NCBI RefSeq assembly: GCF_035083965.1
Contig: NC_089722.1
Coordinates: forward strand, 29,748,958-29,812,957
Source: Branchiostoma lanceolatum
Taxonomy: Eukaryota > Chordata > Leptocardii > Amphioxiformes > Branchiostomatidae
Length of the DNA: 64,000 nt
Direction: 5' to 3'
The notes under the pieces were generated by a model that had not been told where the DNA came from, ran no database searches, and saw nothing but the letters and a program-made list of their open reading frames with translations. Below, piece after piece: positions 19,762-33,300 of this stretch (position 1 is its first letter; each line of letters begins with the position of its first letter). The translations under genes and the position numbers were made by a program.

Positions 19762-21366
19762 CTATATGCGACCAAAGTATAGGGTACAAGGAACTGCGAT
19801 GATGATGCCCACAACGTACAGCACAAGGAACAGCCTATCCAGAACATGAGCCAACAAAGCATAATCCGTGGTGTACTCATCTTCGCCGCTTGTCGCCTGC
19901 GCTAAAGCATCAATGCTGACAGCCAGTTTGTTAACGCTGGCCTCCAGACGGGACATGGCGGCCCCAGCTTCATTATTTGGTTTGATCTTTACCGATGAGG
20001 ACTTCCCAAGGTCGTCCTGCTCAAAGGCGTCGTTTGTGTAGGAACCGAACCTGCCCTTCTTCTTCGTGTAGACGCCGTCACTGGTAACACCGGCGGTACC
20101 GTCAAATGGATCATCATCGTTGTCCTTCAAATTCTTCGTCAGATCTCCCTTGAAAACCGCTCTGTTCAAATAACAAAAGTTGGGAACATGCATCACAAAT
20201 GACTATTACTTTTCAACATGGATCTAACATGGATCTAATCTTAAAGTACCTAGCAGCTTTAGCGAAAACTATAGAGATCATTATGTTTCTATATAACGCT
20301 ATTCGTTGAGCGCTGTCCTCATTACATGGTAAATGGCAACAAATACAAACACTAAACCTTCCACCGCTCTGTTGAAATTCAGGAAAAAGAGTTGAGTACA
20401 ACACAAATTTGTCCTACTCACAGAGACAGTAGCGAAAATCATGCACATATGATCATAATGGTTCTATAGAAACCTTAAAGTTTGCGTTTTGCATTGAGCG
20501 CTATACATCCTGAATACATGGTAAATAGCAACACATACAAACACTTAACCTTCCACATAGATGCATATGTATATGGTAGGTATACATACATTGCCAAGTA
20601 TCTCAGGAAGAATGTCCGAGCCCAGCCAGGCAGGGTCCCCTTCTTGTTGTGGATGCTGAGAACTAAGAGGGTCGTCAGCGTGAAGAGGCCCATCATACCC
20701 ATGGACACGATGATCAGGATAGCTGTTTGGGATGAACATGTAGAGGTATGTGTGGTTACATAGTGTGTATATTAAAAACTACATAATACATAACAACAGT
20801 ATGAAAACAACGAAGAAAGAAAACTATAAGTAATTATGCTTTGAATGATTGTATAGAGATATTTTTCATTGTAAAAGCACAGTCTTTCAAGGCTGTTCTG
20901 AATACAACACATGCAGTGTGACATGGGTTTAGCTGTCACATACACCTTTACAAGAGGGCTGTGCGTTTGCTAGAACAAATGTCGGGATAGGACCGGTCAT
21001 GTCTGGTCAGAAGGAGCTCACCAATGAAGGGCAGGGTTCCGTTCACGGGGAGGAATCCGGTAACGACGACTAGCGACACGACCATGGACAGCATCACGGT
21101 GACGCTGAAGGAGATGCGGTCCCCCTTCTCTATGGGCAGCAGGAACGTGATGGTCATCAGCACCACCAGGATGATGCAGGGAGAGATGGTTGTCGCCAGG
21201 TGATAGCGAGGGTCCCGCTGAAGCTTCACGATCAGGCAGGCGTCTTTGTTGTTGTTGACGGTAGACAGGGTGATGTGGCCGCCCCATTCCCCGTATTTGA
21301 TTGGCGCGGTGGTGTTGGTACATGTCAAGAAGTTTGGGTCATTGTTCCTCTTCGGCTGAGAACAGC
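19762..21366 (-). CDS. mosaic receptor: channel domain M1-M4 (three exons)
   Basis: 21366-21022 holds the pre-M1 region, M1 ([15 protein letters not shown]) and M2. 20722-20590 holds M3 ([20 protein letters not shown]). 20161-19762 holds the acidic intracellular loop and M4 ([20 protein letters not shown]), then TAG. The vicinal cysteines of nicotinic alpha subunits are absent in loop C. Confidence 0.85.
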
Positions 21367-24300
21367 CTGTAGGTACAAACAATGTCGCAATAGATAAAAA
21401 AGATATAGCGATTTAGCATCATTGAACGTTTCTGTGCAGTAACGTCCTCTGTCATGTGCTAATCATCTTGCGTTCCAAATCCGCAGACATTCATAGTTTC
21501 CACGGGAGCGGAACAAACTACAGAGGCGCCGTGAACAAAGGCCGGTCCGGGGCTGAGTGCCTCCCGTGTTCACGGGAGTACCTCTCACAGGTCACATAGT
21601 GTGGGTCTTAAAAAGGCGGAATACCTTTACAATTGTATGATAACAATGAATAAAGAACACTATCAGTATGCAAAACAGCACACTCTTTGCATACTTGCAT
21701 CTTTTATTTTCAGTAATTGTTAGTAGTACCTTATATTAGAAGGCATAAGGTAGATTACAGTAAGAGGGCAGTTCAATATCGATTTGGCCTGGCCCATTTC
21801 CAGTTATGTTAGGAGGCTGCACATTTATAATGATTTTTATCATGATAAGATACATCTCTATAGGTTACCTGTCTATTTTCAGTTCTGAAATATTGATATA
21901 TTATCTATTACAGCTGCTAGAGTGGTATGAAGTATGGTTGTAAAACCAGTTAGATTCAAAGCAGTCATCAAGGTCCTGAATGCGGCTTGTTCATTCAAAA
22001 AAGGTTTTTGCAGTTTTTGATAGATTCATTTTTCACAAACTAATAACGAACGAACGAAACCTACAATTTTTTTTCAAACATAGGGTGAACAGATGTCTGT
22101 GAACATTTGTGACCTTTCCCTTTGATACGTACCCACTTGGTAGTTTTCTCCGGCCGTCCAACAGATAGAACAGGTCATGTTGTCCTGGGGAAACAGGTAA
22201 GGGTCAAGCTCGCATGTAGTGGTGGTCAGCGTCTCTACTGTCCAGTGGACCTTGCCAGTGTTGTCCACCTTCAGCTCTACCTCAGGGAATCCACTGTACT
22301 GCGTGTCCGCACTGTTGGTAGATGATAACTTTATTGCGCAACAATTGTACAAGGTACAAAGTATGGCTGGTACATCACTACAGTTCTATATATATCTAAG
22401 GGCTAATCTACCTAAGAAAAGAGTGTATAGTATGAGTTTAGAAATAGTTCTTACAATCATTGGAGGAATTTCTATCGTCTAGACATTCTTTAATATATTT
22501 TCCAATGTATACAATGCAAGGATTGTCACATATCAATATGCAACAGGGGCTTAACCTTAGTCTTTCTATTAATAGTCAACAACTTAGAAATGTTACAAAG
22601 ACTGCTGGCGAATACAGCCATGGAACAGATGTACCTACTTTGTTTTCAGTATCAGGCTGGGCATCCAAAGGAGACTTGCAGCGATAGAAATATCCGTGAT
22701 ACCACCATAGTCTCCAGTGTGCCAGATTAAACGTCTATCTTTCCACGTCTGAAAGACAATAGAGATATCATTGTCAGCCGAATTATGCTTCATATGATAC
22801 AACTGCATTGAAAGAATACAGCTATCTTGTCTCAAAGCAGAGGAGTGGGTCCAGCTGGTTTTTGACGGGTTTTTAGGTGTTTTGTCGGACTTTCTACCTT
22901 GTCATGTTCTTTTTGACACAAAGTTGAAAGCCCGACAAAAACACCTAAAAACACGCCAAAAACCAGCCGGACCCACTCCTCTGCTTGGAAAGTAACAGTT
23001 ATCCAGGAGTCTGTAATATGTTGTGCAATATCCATGTATCAAGTTGAAAAGACTATTATACTTTCACGATTAAGTACAAGCTATCATGATAATTTCCTAT
23101 CGTCTTACGACATGTACGAGAAATTTCGAAAAGAGAACCATACTAGTATATGTATTGAACATACGTATTCCGTTTTGACGTCAGAGATTATGATTTCCTC
23201 CCGTTCGTCCTAACAAAAATGAAGAGGGTACAAACATGATCAGATTAGTTTCAGCTATGCAATGAGAGTTTTACTCGTTCGCTTGGATTTTAACCAAATC
23301 TTCCCCGTTTTCCCAATGCCCACCATCGGACAAACGTATAGGGCTCATCATCATCATTCGTCCGGATTTACCGGTGAGGTTCAATAGATGATACCATGGT
23401 GGTCTACGGTGGTAGCTGTATTCGTGCTTCTTCACAAGTACCAAAACTATCCATCGTACACAAGGTACGTTGAGCCATCAATAGGATATAACCATCTCGC
23501 GCAGTAACTACATGTATTCATAATATCTAACGGTGCGAAGTTTCAGATTACACGCTTACCAAATTCACGACGTTGACGATGTAGGCCTGGACGCCGAGGC
23601 GTATAAACCTGCTGGGAGGCAGCGCCTTGTTGTACACGTCAGGACTGAGCAGATCATTCACTAGTCGTGCATGGTGGTCCACTGCGGAGAAGGGACACGG
23701 AAAAGAGCCGTCACTTCCGCCCCCTCCAAATTATTGTGGATTGTTAAGTTGATATTGAAAAAAACCAAACATGGCCTACACAGAAGATTTTTGGCTGGGC
23801 TTTTTGGGGGCTAAAAATATGTTATTTTTTTTATTGTAACCGGGCGACTGTGAAGATAGGTTACAATAAGAACTGTGGTACAACTAGAGTTCCACGATCT
23901 CATACCTTGGTGAAATGATGTTAACCTTTTCGAGTGATGTATCATAAATGCTTCTCATTGATTATTCAAATACGGTGATGATGCAAATAAGGTCACCACG
24001 TGCATAAATACTATCAGTTGTTCATATTCTCCACTCAAATAACAACATATAAAAGTCTTATCTGAGCAAAGACGCGAGAATTTCATCATCAATTATGTAA
24101 ATAAGACATTGATTTGCATGATATATGTCTAATGATTGTCTCTTTGACTTTCAAATGCTGGAAGTATCGAATTCCCATCATTTACTGTCTAAAGCCAAAA
24201 CCCCAGCCAAAAAGCCAGCTACGGAGGCTTGACATGCAAAGGTCTTACCGATGAGCAAAACCTACCTGCACAGTCGGGAACAACAGAGGGAGACCACCTT

Positions 24301-27300
24301 CCTATGAGTCCAGTGCCGTTACTGACACACTGAGCCCTGTTTAAGAGATTGTCGTCCTGGACTATGTAGCCTTTGTCACAGATGAACGTGATCCACTCGC
24401 CCAGAGGGTAGAAGTTCAGAAGCGGTCTCCTCTGGCCGAAATCAGGCTTCCCCGGGTCAAGGCAGCCTCTGTCTGCAAGAAGAAAGAGATTTTTTTATTT
24501 GAAAAATATCTTTAACATGCAACATAAAAAAGCAACACACACATAGTGATGACGCGCTCAGGGAAACCCGCTTATTTAAGATACATCACGAAACACGAGA
24601 AACAAAACACGTGACGAAGTATGAAACACTAACAGTACGGGAACAATACAGAAACCGAGGTGCTAAAAAAAGAGATTTTTTGATGAGTCAATAAAGTTAA
24701 TTGTTTTTTAATCAGGTCGTAGCAAACGTCTGCTACTTCAGCTTTCCCTGGATGGTTTATTTGTTTATTTGTTTGTTTATTTCTCTAAAACAGCCTTGTT
24801 GCTGCCTTTGCGCTGAATTGTCCGGTCTGTTTATAATTTTACATATTGGCATACCACATAATGACGGAAAACATTGTCATATCAAAAAACTTTCTAAAGG
24901 TACTACATGCGCATCGTAATTGCAAATATAAACGGTAGTAATTAACTAAAACGCTATTGAGTTAAAATCTTTAAGTGCTGCACAAAATCTTTAAGTGCTA
25001 CAGAAAATGATGCCCCGAGAGTTAAGTCAGACATTGGTGTTGATGCATTGCACTATGGCGCCGCTAGGTGTGACCATACTTAAGTAGTTTCAGCACAACA
25101 CATATTCTAAAGTTGATAATGGTCTGTAAAACATGTCTATTCATGGAGCAAATGTCTGAACTGCCAAATTTCAGACTCACCGTTGCAAGGAACAACATCG
25201 CATAGCTCTGAACTGCCATTTTTCATATAGTGGATTATTTCCATACTACTACACCATATTTTACAAGATAGACTAATTAGCCTAATAGAATGTTACCAGT
25301 GAATGCCATACTCTGTACCTTGTACAATTGTTGTGCAAAAAAGTTATTCATTTATTTATTTAAAGATTCAAACAAGAAAATTAAAACAGCCTCGCAGCCG
25401 GTGCAACCTTCTTGACAACGTACAGCCGGCTGAATTACACTTAAAAATTAATCAACAGTACAAACATGTACAAACGAGCACACTCAACTGATATAAAGAT
25501 AAAAGAATAACAATATGTACAATCAGCAATAGGTGTTCGCGTATATAACATATTATACATGACGAGTTTCAGTTTCAGACTCACCGTTGCAAGGAACAAT
25601 ATCGCATGGCTCCGGGCCGTCTTCAGTGTAGCACCAGGGCATGAACCATCCGCGCAGCGGGTCGGGGTTGGGGTTTCGGCAGTAGTTCTCCTGCAGGTTG
25701 GCCCAGGGGTACTGTGTGATGTAGTATCTGTTGTCGTCTGTGTCCCACCGGAGGCACTCAGCCCCGGACCGGCCTTTGTTCACGGCGCCTCTGTAGTTTG
25801 TTCCGCTCCCGTGGAAACATTGAATGTCTGCGGATTTGGAACGCAAGATGATTAGCAAGTGACAGAGGACGTTACTGCACAGAAACGTTCAATGATGCTT
25901 AATCGCTATATATTTTTTATTTATTAAATGACATTTAATTACAGGACTTGAAGACAAAATATAGTGCCACAGGAAGTCACCAGGTGGTCCATAAACGAAC
26001 GTGTCCTTCATTTATGGACACCGACACCTACCTACATACCTAATTCCATGAAGATACATCCACAATTTCTCAAGTTACGCTGTCCAGACATATAACGTCA
26101 CACAATCAACTGGCACAGAAAATCTAATCTTCTTGTGGAAGGTAAAAAAAAACAGAGAAGAAAGAGGCTCTACAGATGTTGCAATTGAGGTTGACATATA
26201 AGGCATGATAACTACTGAATCACACATGATAAGTGTTGTTGGCTCACCTGTAGCTGTATCTTCTGTCTCTGACGTCAGGGCCTTGGTGTTGTAACAATCT
26301 GAATGCGGGAAAATGTCGCAGGACAGAACCGCCGGCCAGGAACCGTTCCCCAGACACGACGCCCGGACCTCTTCGCACCAAGACCGACAGGGCAGCTGCT
26401 GCCGTAGGAGACTGAAACAAAAATAAAAGTTTCGTTAGTTACGTTCTCTCAGAGCTCAGAATGCCTCTTGTTTTCCCTCAAAGTGGATGCAAACAATTCT
26501 GTTCCTTTCTTATTGTGTTGATTCTGAACACCCTTCAGAAAGCAGAGCCCCTATCGCTCGATTCGTTAGCTATCAATCAATCAGGTTACGCCTCACATCG
26601 TTACTTGAGGTTCAGAACATACCGCCAAATTGTGCCAAATAAGAATAGCTCATTAATCTTTCGTGAGCAACTGTCAGTAACGTCACCAGAGCCGTGCCTA
26701 CCGGGGCTAAAGAGCAGGGCCCCTACGCGAGCGAGTTAACGAATCGAGCGATAGGGGCTCTGCTTTCAGGAGGGTGATTCTGAATGGCGCGGTAACATTC
26801 GTCGAAGGTCTTCTTGATCATACGATTTGGATGTGGCACATATTTAAAGTAGGATGTTACAGAACCATCCTCCGACAAGGATCATCTATGATAGCTTTTG
26901 CGGTAAAAAGACAGCTGGATTCTGTAAGTGTAAGACACATGCAAAAGATCACCCTCAATTTACAATTGTACAACAATCGCACGACGAATGCACCCTCATT
27001 AAATCAGGACCGACCCCTATCGCTCCACGTTAGCCCGCTCGCGTAGGAGCCCTGATCTTCAGCGCCGGTAGACATGGTTCTGGCGACGTCACCACCAAAA
27101 CAGCTTCAGCCAATCAGAGGGTTTGCTAAACCTCATCTGAAGCAAAAGCACAAAGGACGCTGGGAAGCTATCAACCAATCAGGTTACGTCTCACATCGTT
27201 ACTTTAGGTCCAGAACAAATTAACCGCAAAATAAGAATAGCTCATTAAGCAACTGTCAGTAACGGCGCCAGAACCATGTCTACCGGTGCTGAAGATCAGG

Positions 27301-30300
27301 GCCCCTACGCGAGCGAGCTAACGTGGAGCGATATGTGGTCCCGATTTAATGAAGGTAGACGAATGTGACCTTATCGGTTTCGTACCTTTCGTTACAACTC
27401 GGCATGATGACCGCGCATACTAGGTTGCTGACCTGGGGGTGACACGCGGACGAAGCTAAGCCGTGTAGAGCCCCTCCTGGTACCGTGGAGTTCAGGACCT
27501 CCTCAACCGTGTTGTGGTGCAGGGGGTTAGGGAGCGTCATCATGTCGTACTCCGTCCCTTTACACAGCGTAAACTCGGGAGGGATCTCCTCACATTCTGG
27601 AATACAACATTGTTGAGTGAGTAGTAATAATTTTCCACTCACAATTGTGGAATTTTCCACGAGTGAGTAGTAATAATTTTCCACTCACAATTGTGGAATT
27701 TTCCACCCACAATTGTGGAGTGGGTTAGGGAGCGTCACCATGTCGCACTCCGTCCCTTTACACAACGTAAACTCAGGAGGACTCTCCTAACACTCTGGAC
27801 ACCCCCATGAAACTCCTTATGGGCCGTACCCGGAAATATGGGCCGTACCCTGTAACAACTGGCCGTAACGTTACCCAATGGCGGACATCGCCCGGCCACA
27901 GTGCGTAGTCGCGTGAAAGTCGCGTCTAGATACCCTGTAACGCAACGATACACAATCACACATAGCCTATGCTCTGGCAAACATTCGAATTCCTGGCCAC
28001 CTCTCTGCAGAGTGTCGTTGTACAAATCGCCCCCAATTTCGAGAACACTCACGCAAGCTGTGGCGACTTTCACGCGACTACGCACTATGGCCGGGCGATG
28101 TCCGCCATTGGGTACGGCCCATAGTTACAGGGTACGGCCCATATTTCCGGGTACGGCCCATAATGTTACCGGGTACGGCCCATACTTCCAGTTACGGCCC
28201 ATATTTTTACCGGGTACGGCCCACATTTCTGGGTACGGCCCATAAGGAGTTTCATAGGGGTGCTGGAATTCAACACCGATTAGTGAGTGACGCACGAGGT
28301 GATATACTGGTCTCAGTGGTCCTACTTCGACAAACAGAAAGTAACCAACTACGTGGTTGGAAGAGCATAACATGACAACCCTTGCGTCTGTCATCTATAC
28401 CAACATTGTTTTATATTTTCTCGTTTGGTGTTGGAATTTTATGGATGTTTCACGACGATGATGCTTGAACGCAAGTCTGTACCTGGGATGTAAGTGATTC
28501 TAAATTTGTGTACGGTATCAAGAGGGTAAGTAAAAAAATCCACTCACCACAATGTCTCGCCAACATCGTTTTAGATTTTCTCATTTATACTCATATAACG
28601 TTAGTGTTGTAATTCTGCTGTACGTTTCACGATGATTATGCTTGAACGTATGTCGGTACCTGGGATGTAACTGATTCTGAATATGGTGTACAGTATTAAA
28701 GTAAAAAACAATCTACTTACCACAATGTCTCTCGTCAGACCTGTCGCTACAGTCCACCTCTCCGTTACACCGCTGCCACGACTTGATACACGTCACTCCA
28801 TCCGCACAACGGAACTGGCCAACGGTACAGGTAATGAAGACTAGTACAAAACATATCAGTTGGGTTAACTTTCATTTCAGGAGTACGAGTACAGAGTGGG
28901 CATAGCTCAAGGAGGTTACATAGGAAGTACAAACGTGTATGAGAAATCTATCAGGTATTCAGGTATACAACTGCGCACCAAGCAGGTAGGCAGATCGATG
29001 TTTACTTGTGGACAAAAGCAAAGATCAGAGCCTGTTGTTTTATAACGTTATATGCATTGAAATTTTGTCCAAACTGCAGGTCATATGTAGACAACATACA
29101 GAGCAACACACAAGCCTTTCCACTAGACGGCGATCTCTGAGCGACTTTGCAGCGACCAAAAGTTGTATTTGTGTGACTCTTGATTTCTTAATTGGAATAT
29201 GATGCAAGATGCAAAAGTATAATCTAAAAGACAAAAAACACGCAAAAATCGTTTTTTTAAATCGTTCTTTATCTGAAATTAATTAAGCGATCGGTCAAAT
29301 CATTGGAAAGGAATTGTTACTGCCAATCAACTAATCACAATATATGAGGAACCACACCTTTCTCTACAGACGTGTACGTGGCGTTGAATCCTCGCTCCGC
29401 TATCGAACGGTCGGAGGTGAAGAGGATGTTCATGAAGTGACTCGCTGACGTCACGACGCCCGGGTTGGTACCTCCTGTGTAACGACCTGAAAATGTGTGG
29501 GAGATATTACTGCACTGATTTCAAGATCTGGCGGGCAAGATGATAATAACTTTATTGCTCAAAAATTGTTTATTGCTCTGATATCAGAAAAGATACTGAG
29601 ATCCAGGGTTAAGCCCTGCCAGATTGTAACATGATATTATAGATATTGCGGATGTAAGGTTTATTTTGTATTTCTATTTTGTAGTTTGTATTTGACGGTA
29701 CAAAAATAATGAAACAATTGCATATAAAGCTTATCTAATTAAGGGTTAATGACCTGCCCGGGGTGTATATGGTGTCATAACGCCTGGCCATGTGCTATAA
29801 CCACCGGTTTTATGAGGTGGTTATAACACATGGCCAGGCGTTATGAAATCATAAACACCGAGGAATAGGCGGGTCATTAACGTTATTATCATATAGCCTA
29901 TCCAACCAGCTGACCCATATAAGAGAAGACAATTCCTGTATGACGCATCTGTCCTTTTTGTACAGAAGATGATAGATTTCATTTTGAAAACCAAAATTTC
30001 CACAGATAATTTTTAATAACATTGTTATCTTAGCATGTCAAATCTTTTTCAAATCTATTCTATTATCTATTATCACCATTCCTCCCTGCTGGGTGTCTGA
30101 ATACTGTTTTCTTTCCGCCCGTTTAGATTTGACTTGTATTGAAATGGTTTATTCTAATTTGTCATATGCTAACAAAAAGATAACCTCCCCCTCTACGTAA
30201 TGGAACGGTCGAACGGTTGTGTTATGGCGTCATAACAAATGGGCAATGGAGGCTTCTGATTGGTCGACGCCATCTGGCTATGTGATAATATAGCAATAAA

Positions 30301-33300
30301 GCAATAAAGCTTATCTAATATAGCACACAACGTATGGTAATTCAAATAATGATTCTGAAAACATATCCTTTCCACAAAAGACGTGGTATAGGATGAAACT
30401 ATATACTTGTACAGCCTTTTGAAGAACCTCTAATGCCTAGGCACTTACTACAGTTACAGGAAAAACGTAAAACAAGACGATTACCGAGTGAGAATTTGCG
30501 GTTTGTTGTGTCTCCCTGGAACACTTCTACGTGGTCATACCCATCCTCGAGGTTGAAGTCCCCAAAGACCAGTCGGACAGCTTTCTTAAAGTCGACTCTG
30601 ATGCGGTACCGGCATCGCTCCCCGTTAGGATAAGCAGCCGGGTAGAAAGGGGAGCTGAGCCGGCCGCTCTCCGTCATGAAGGCCCCAGATGGACACCCTA
30701 TTGGAAGATTGCCAGTATCTTATTGGTCATTACGAACAACAAATGCTCTATCGTCTTGATTGTATACAAGATAAGTTTCCTAGTTTTCGATAGCACAGAA
30801 ATAAATTCGTATACCTTATGGAACTAGACAAACCATTTACTATAAGCTCCATTTGTTCATTCATCTACAGCTGTCTTATAAAAGTGAGAAGAAACTGAAC
30901 CTGTACATACATAACATAACTAGTCTTTAAATGTAGTAAGATTGCACGTTTTATCATTGTAATTATACTTCTACTTTATCACCATGACATATACTTCGCT
31001 TGTAAGAGCATAAACGTACAATAAAGGTCTTTCATTCATTGATTCTTAATACACCAATTTCTTAATGTCTGTAGTATGTACATCCGTTTGACACTAACTG
31101 ACTATTTGCATCGTCGGTTGATAAGAAAATGTTGAGTGATTGGCATTTGCACAAAAGAGGCAAAAACGTGCATAGTTCGTCAATAAAATGATGCTGGCAG
31201 CCAACTTTCGATATGTGAGCAAATACTTGTTCTATTACAATAGCCACCCCTCCAGAAAAGCACACATGTGTAAATGCATCCCACTTGTGTCACTGGCAGA
31301 AAATGTAAATGCATTGCAAATTGATCGGCTATCTTACCAATACAACGCCAAATGCTTGCTATATGCTTTTCATATAACGATTGTTTGCAGCCGTCTGTCT
31401 TCATAACCTCACCACCAGAAATAGATCACACATGTATACATACATCCCACTGGCACTTCTGACATGCTGAACTGAGGCAGGTAGATACGTTGATATATCG
31501 ATGGGTTATCTAATGCCTAGGTCACATTTCCAAAGCGGGGCCCGGTCGGGCAGCTTGCGGGAACGAAAAATATTAATATATAAAAGACAAAAGAAAGACA
31601 CAAAACGGGAAAAATGGCTCCTAACCATAAATTGTGTGTTTTCTTGATATGCACTTTTTATTTTTCGTTTTCACAAACAGCCCGGCCGGGCCCCGGCTTG
31701 GAAATGTGACCCTAGCATAACCAATACGCCACAAATGGTTGTTCATACCTATATCCACTGCCGTGTAGGTGGCATTGAACCCAACAGCTGTCCCAGTACT
31801 GTCTGATGTGAAGACGACCGTCATGGCGTTAGCGGTGGAGTATATGGTGTCCAGGGTCAGCAGACCAGTGTTCCGAACCCCTGTAATGTAAACCGGAAGC
31901 AAAATGTGTCTACGTCTTTGAATTCTTGATAAAGCTGCCTTTCACACACTTGTTGGCTGTCAGTTTGCCGTAATCCTTATTAGTAAAGTTGCAAAGTATG
32001 GGCATTTTATCGGCAGCTAACAAAAAGACAACTTGCTTCGTCGGATTTCAGAAGGTCTTAACTCGTGATATTCCTTCCTTAGGTACTCAAACGGTGGTCC
32101 GTTATTGTACATTGTATCCTGAATTGAAATTGTGAAATTAGTGAATGTTCGTGTAGTGTTTACGGACATTCTGCAACAATGTGAGTAACGTTAACGGATA
32201 CCCATAATGTCGTCTTTCGCACTTTTCAATCTTTTTCTTCTATTTAGCCAGCCTCGTCTGAAGTAAACCAGAGTCCTCACCTATTTGAGCTTGCCTGTCA
32301 GTGGAGTTTCCGTCATAGATGTCCAAGAAGTCCGAACCTCTCTCAAGGTCAAGCACGGTGAAGGTCAGCCGAATCCGTTTGTCTGGCTCGACCGCGATGT
32401 CGTACCGACATGTCTGGTCGTTTGGGTAGTTCTCAGGGTAGCTCGGACTGGTGAAAACCCCGCTTGCTCCTGTTAGCAGCACCGGTAGGCATCCTATAGG
32501 GGAACAACGTCAGCAATAGACCTCTTTCCAGTTACGGCGGCCATTTTGAATTCCCAGAGGTCAGCTCGGGGTCATGCACCAAAACGAGGCAGTCCCTGAC
32601 TCAGATCCTACTATAACCCTGGGTAATGCCAGTTATACCATCTTCGGTTGTACATTTCGCCCCTCTAAGATGAAATAATCTAATATATGTGCCTTTCATA
32701 TGTAGAAAATATTGTTGTGGACATTTTGACTTATTTTTGGCTAAATTTTTATTCGTTTTCCACAGTTTTTGATGGGTAACTTAAGGACAGTGTCTACATT
32801 TGTATATCCTCCTTAATATCTTTTTACTAGTAGGATTGATACAAGACATGGAAAGACTAGCTGCAGACTGGCATCCTTGTGGGTAAAAAATTAGAACACA
32901 ATTTGCAGTTGTTCTGAGAATTTCTAGATGCCGGGATCCGTTCTGCAAACAAAGCTGTATGGGGTGATTGGGGTCCAATGCAGAACTCAGTGCAGTGGGA
33001 AAGGTGGGGTACAGACTGGTTGCGTTCTTTGTATATTTGTATGTCAGTTTGCTCCAATGATAGTTTTGGTAGCATACACTTCCACAAGTTGAGTCCAGAT
33101 AATTGTGGGCTGAAATTTAGCAGATCTATCCTGTGATTTTGATGATTTCTCAATGCTAAGATCGGCATGGCAAAGAAACGCTATACCCGTAAATGTTATC
33201 GCCAGTGGGACAGGGATCGACCCCAGTCTCTACCAAACTAACTACGCTGGCAACTAGTGATGGGAACGCATCTGTGATTTACCCCGCCTTCCCCACTGAG

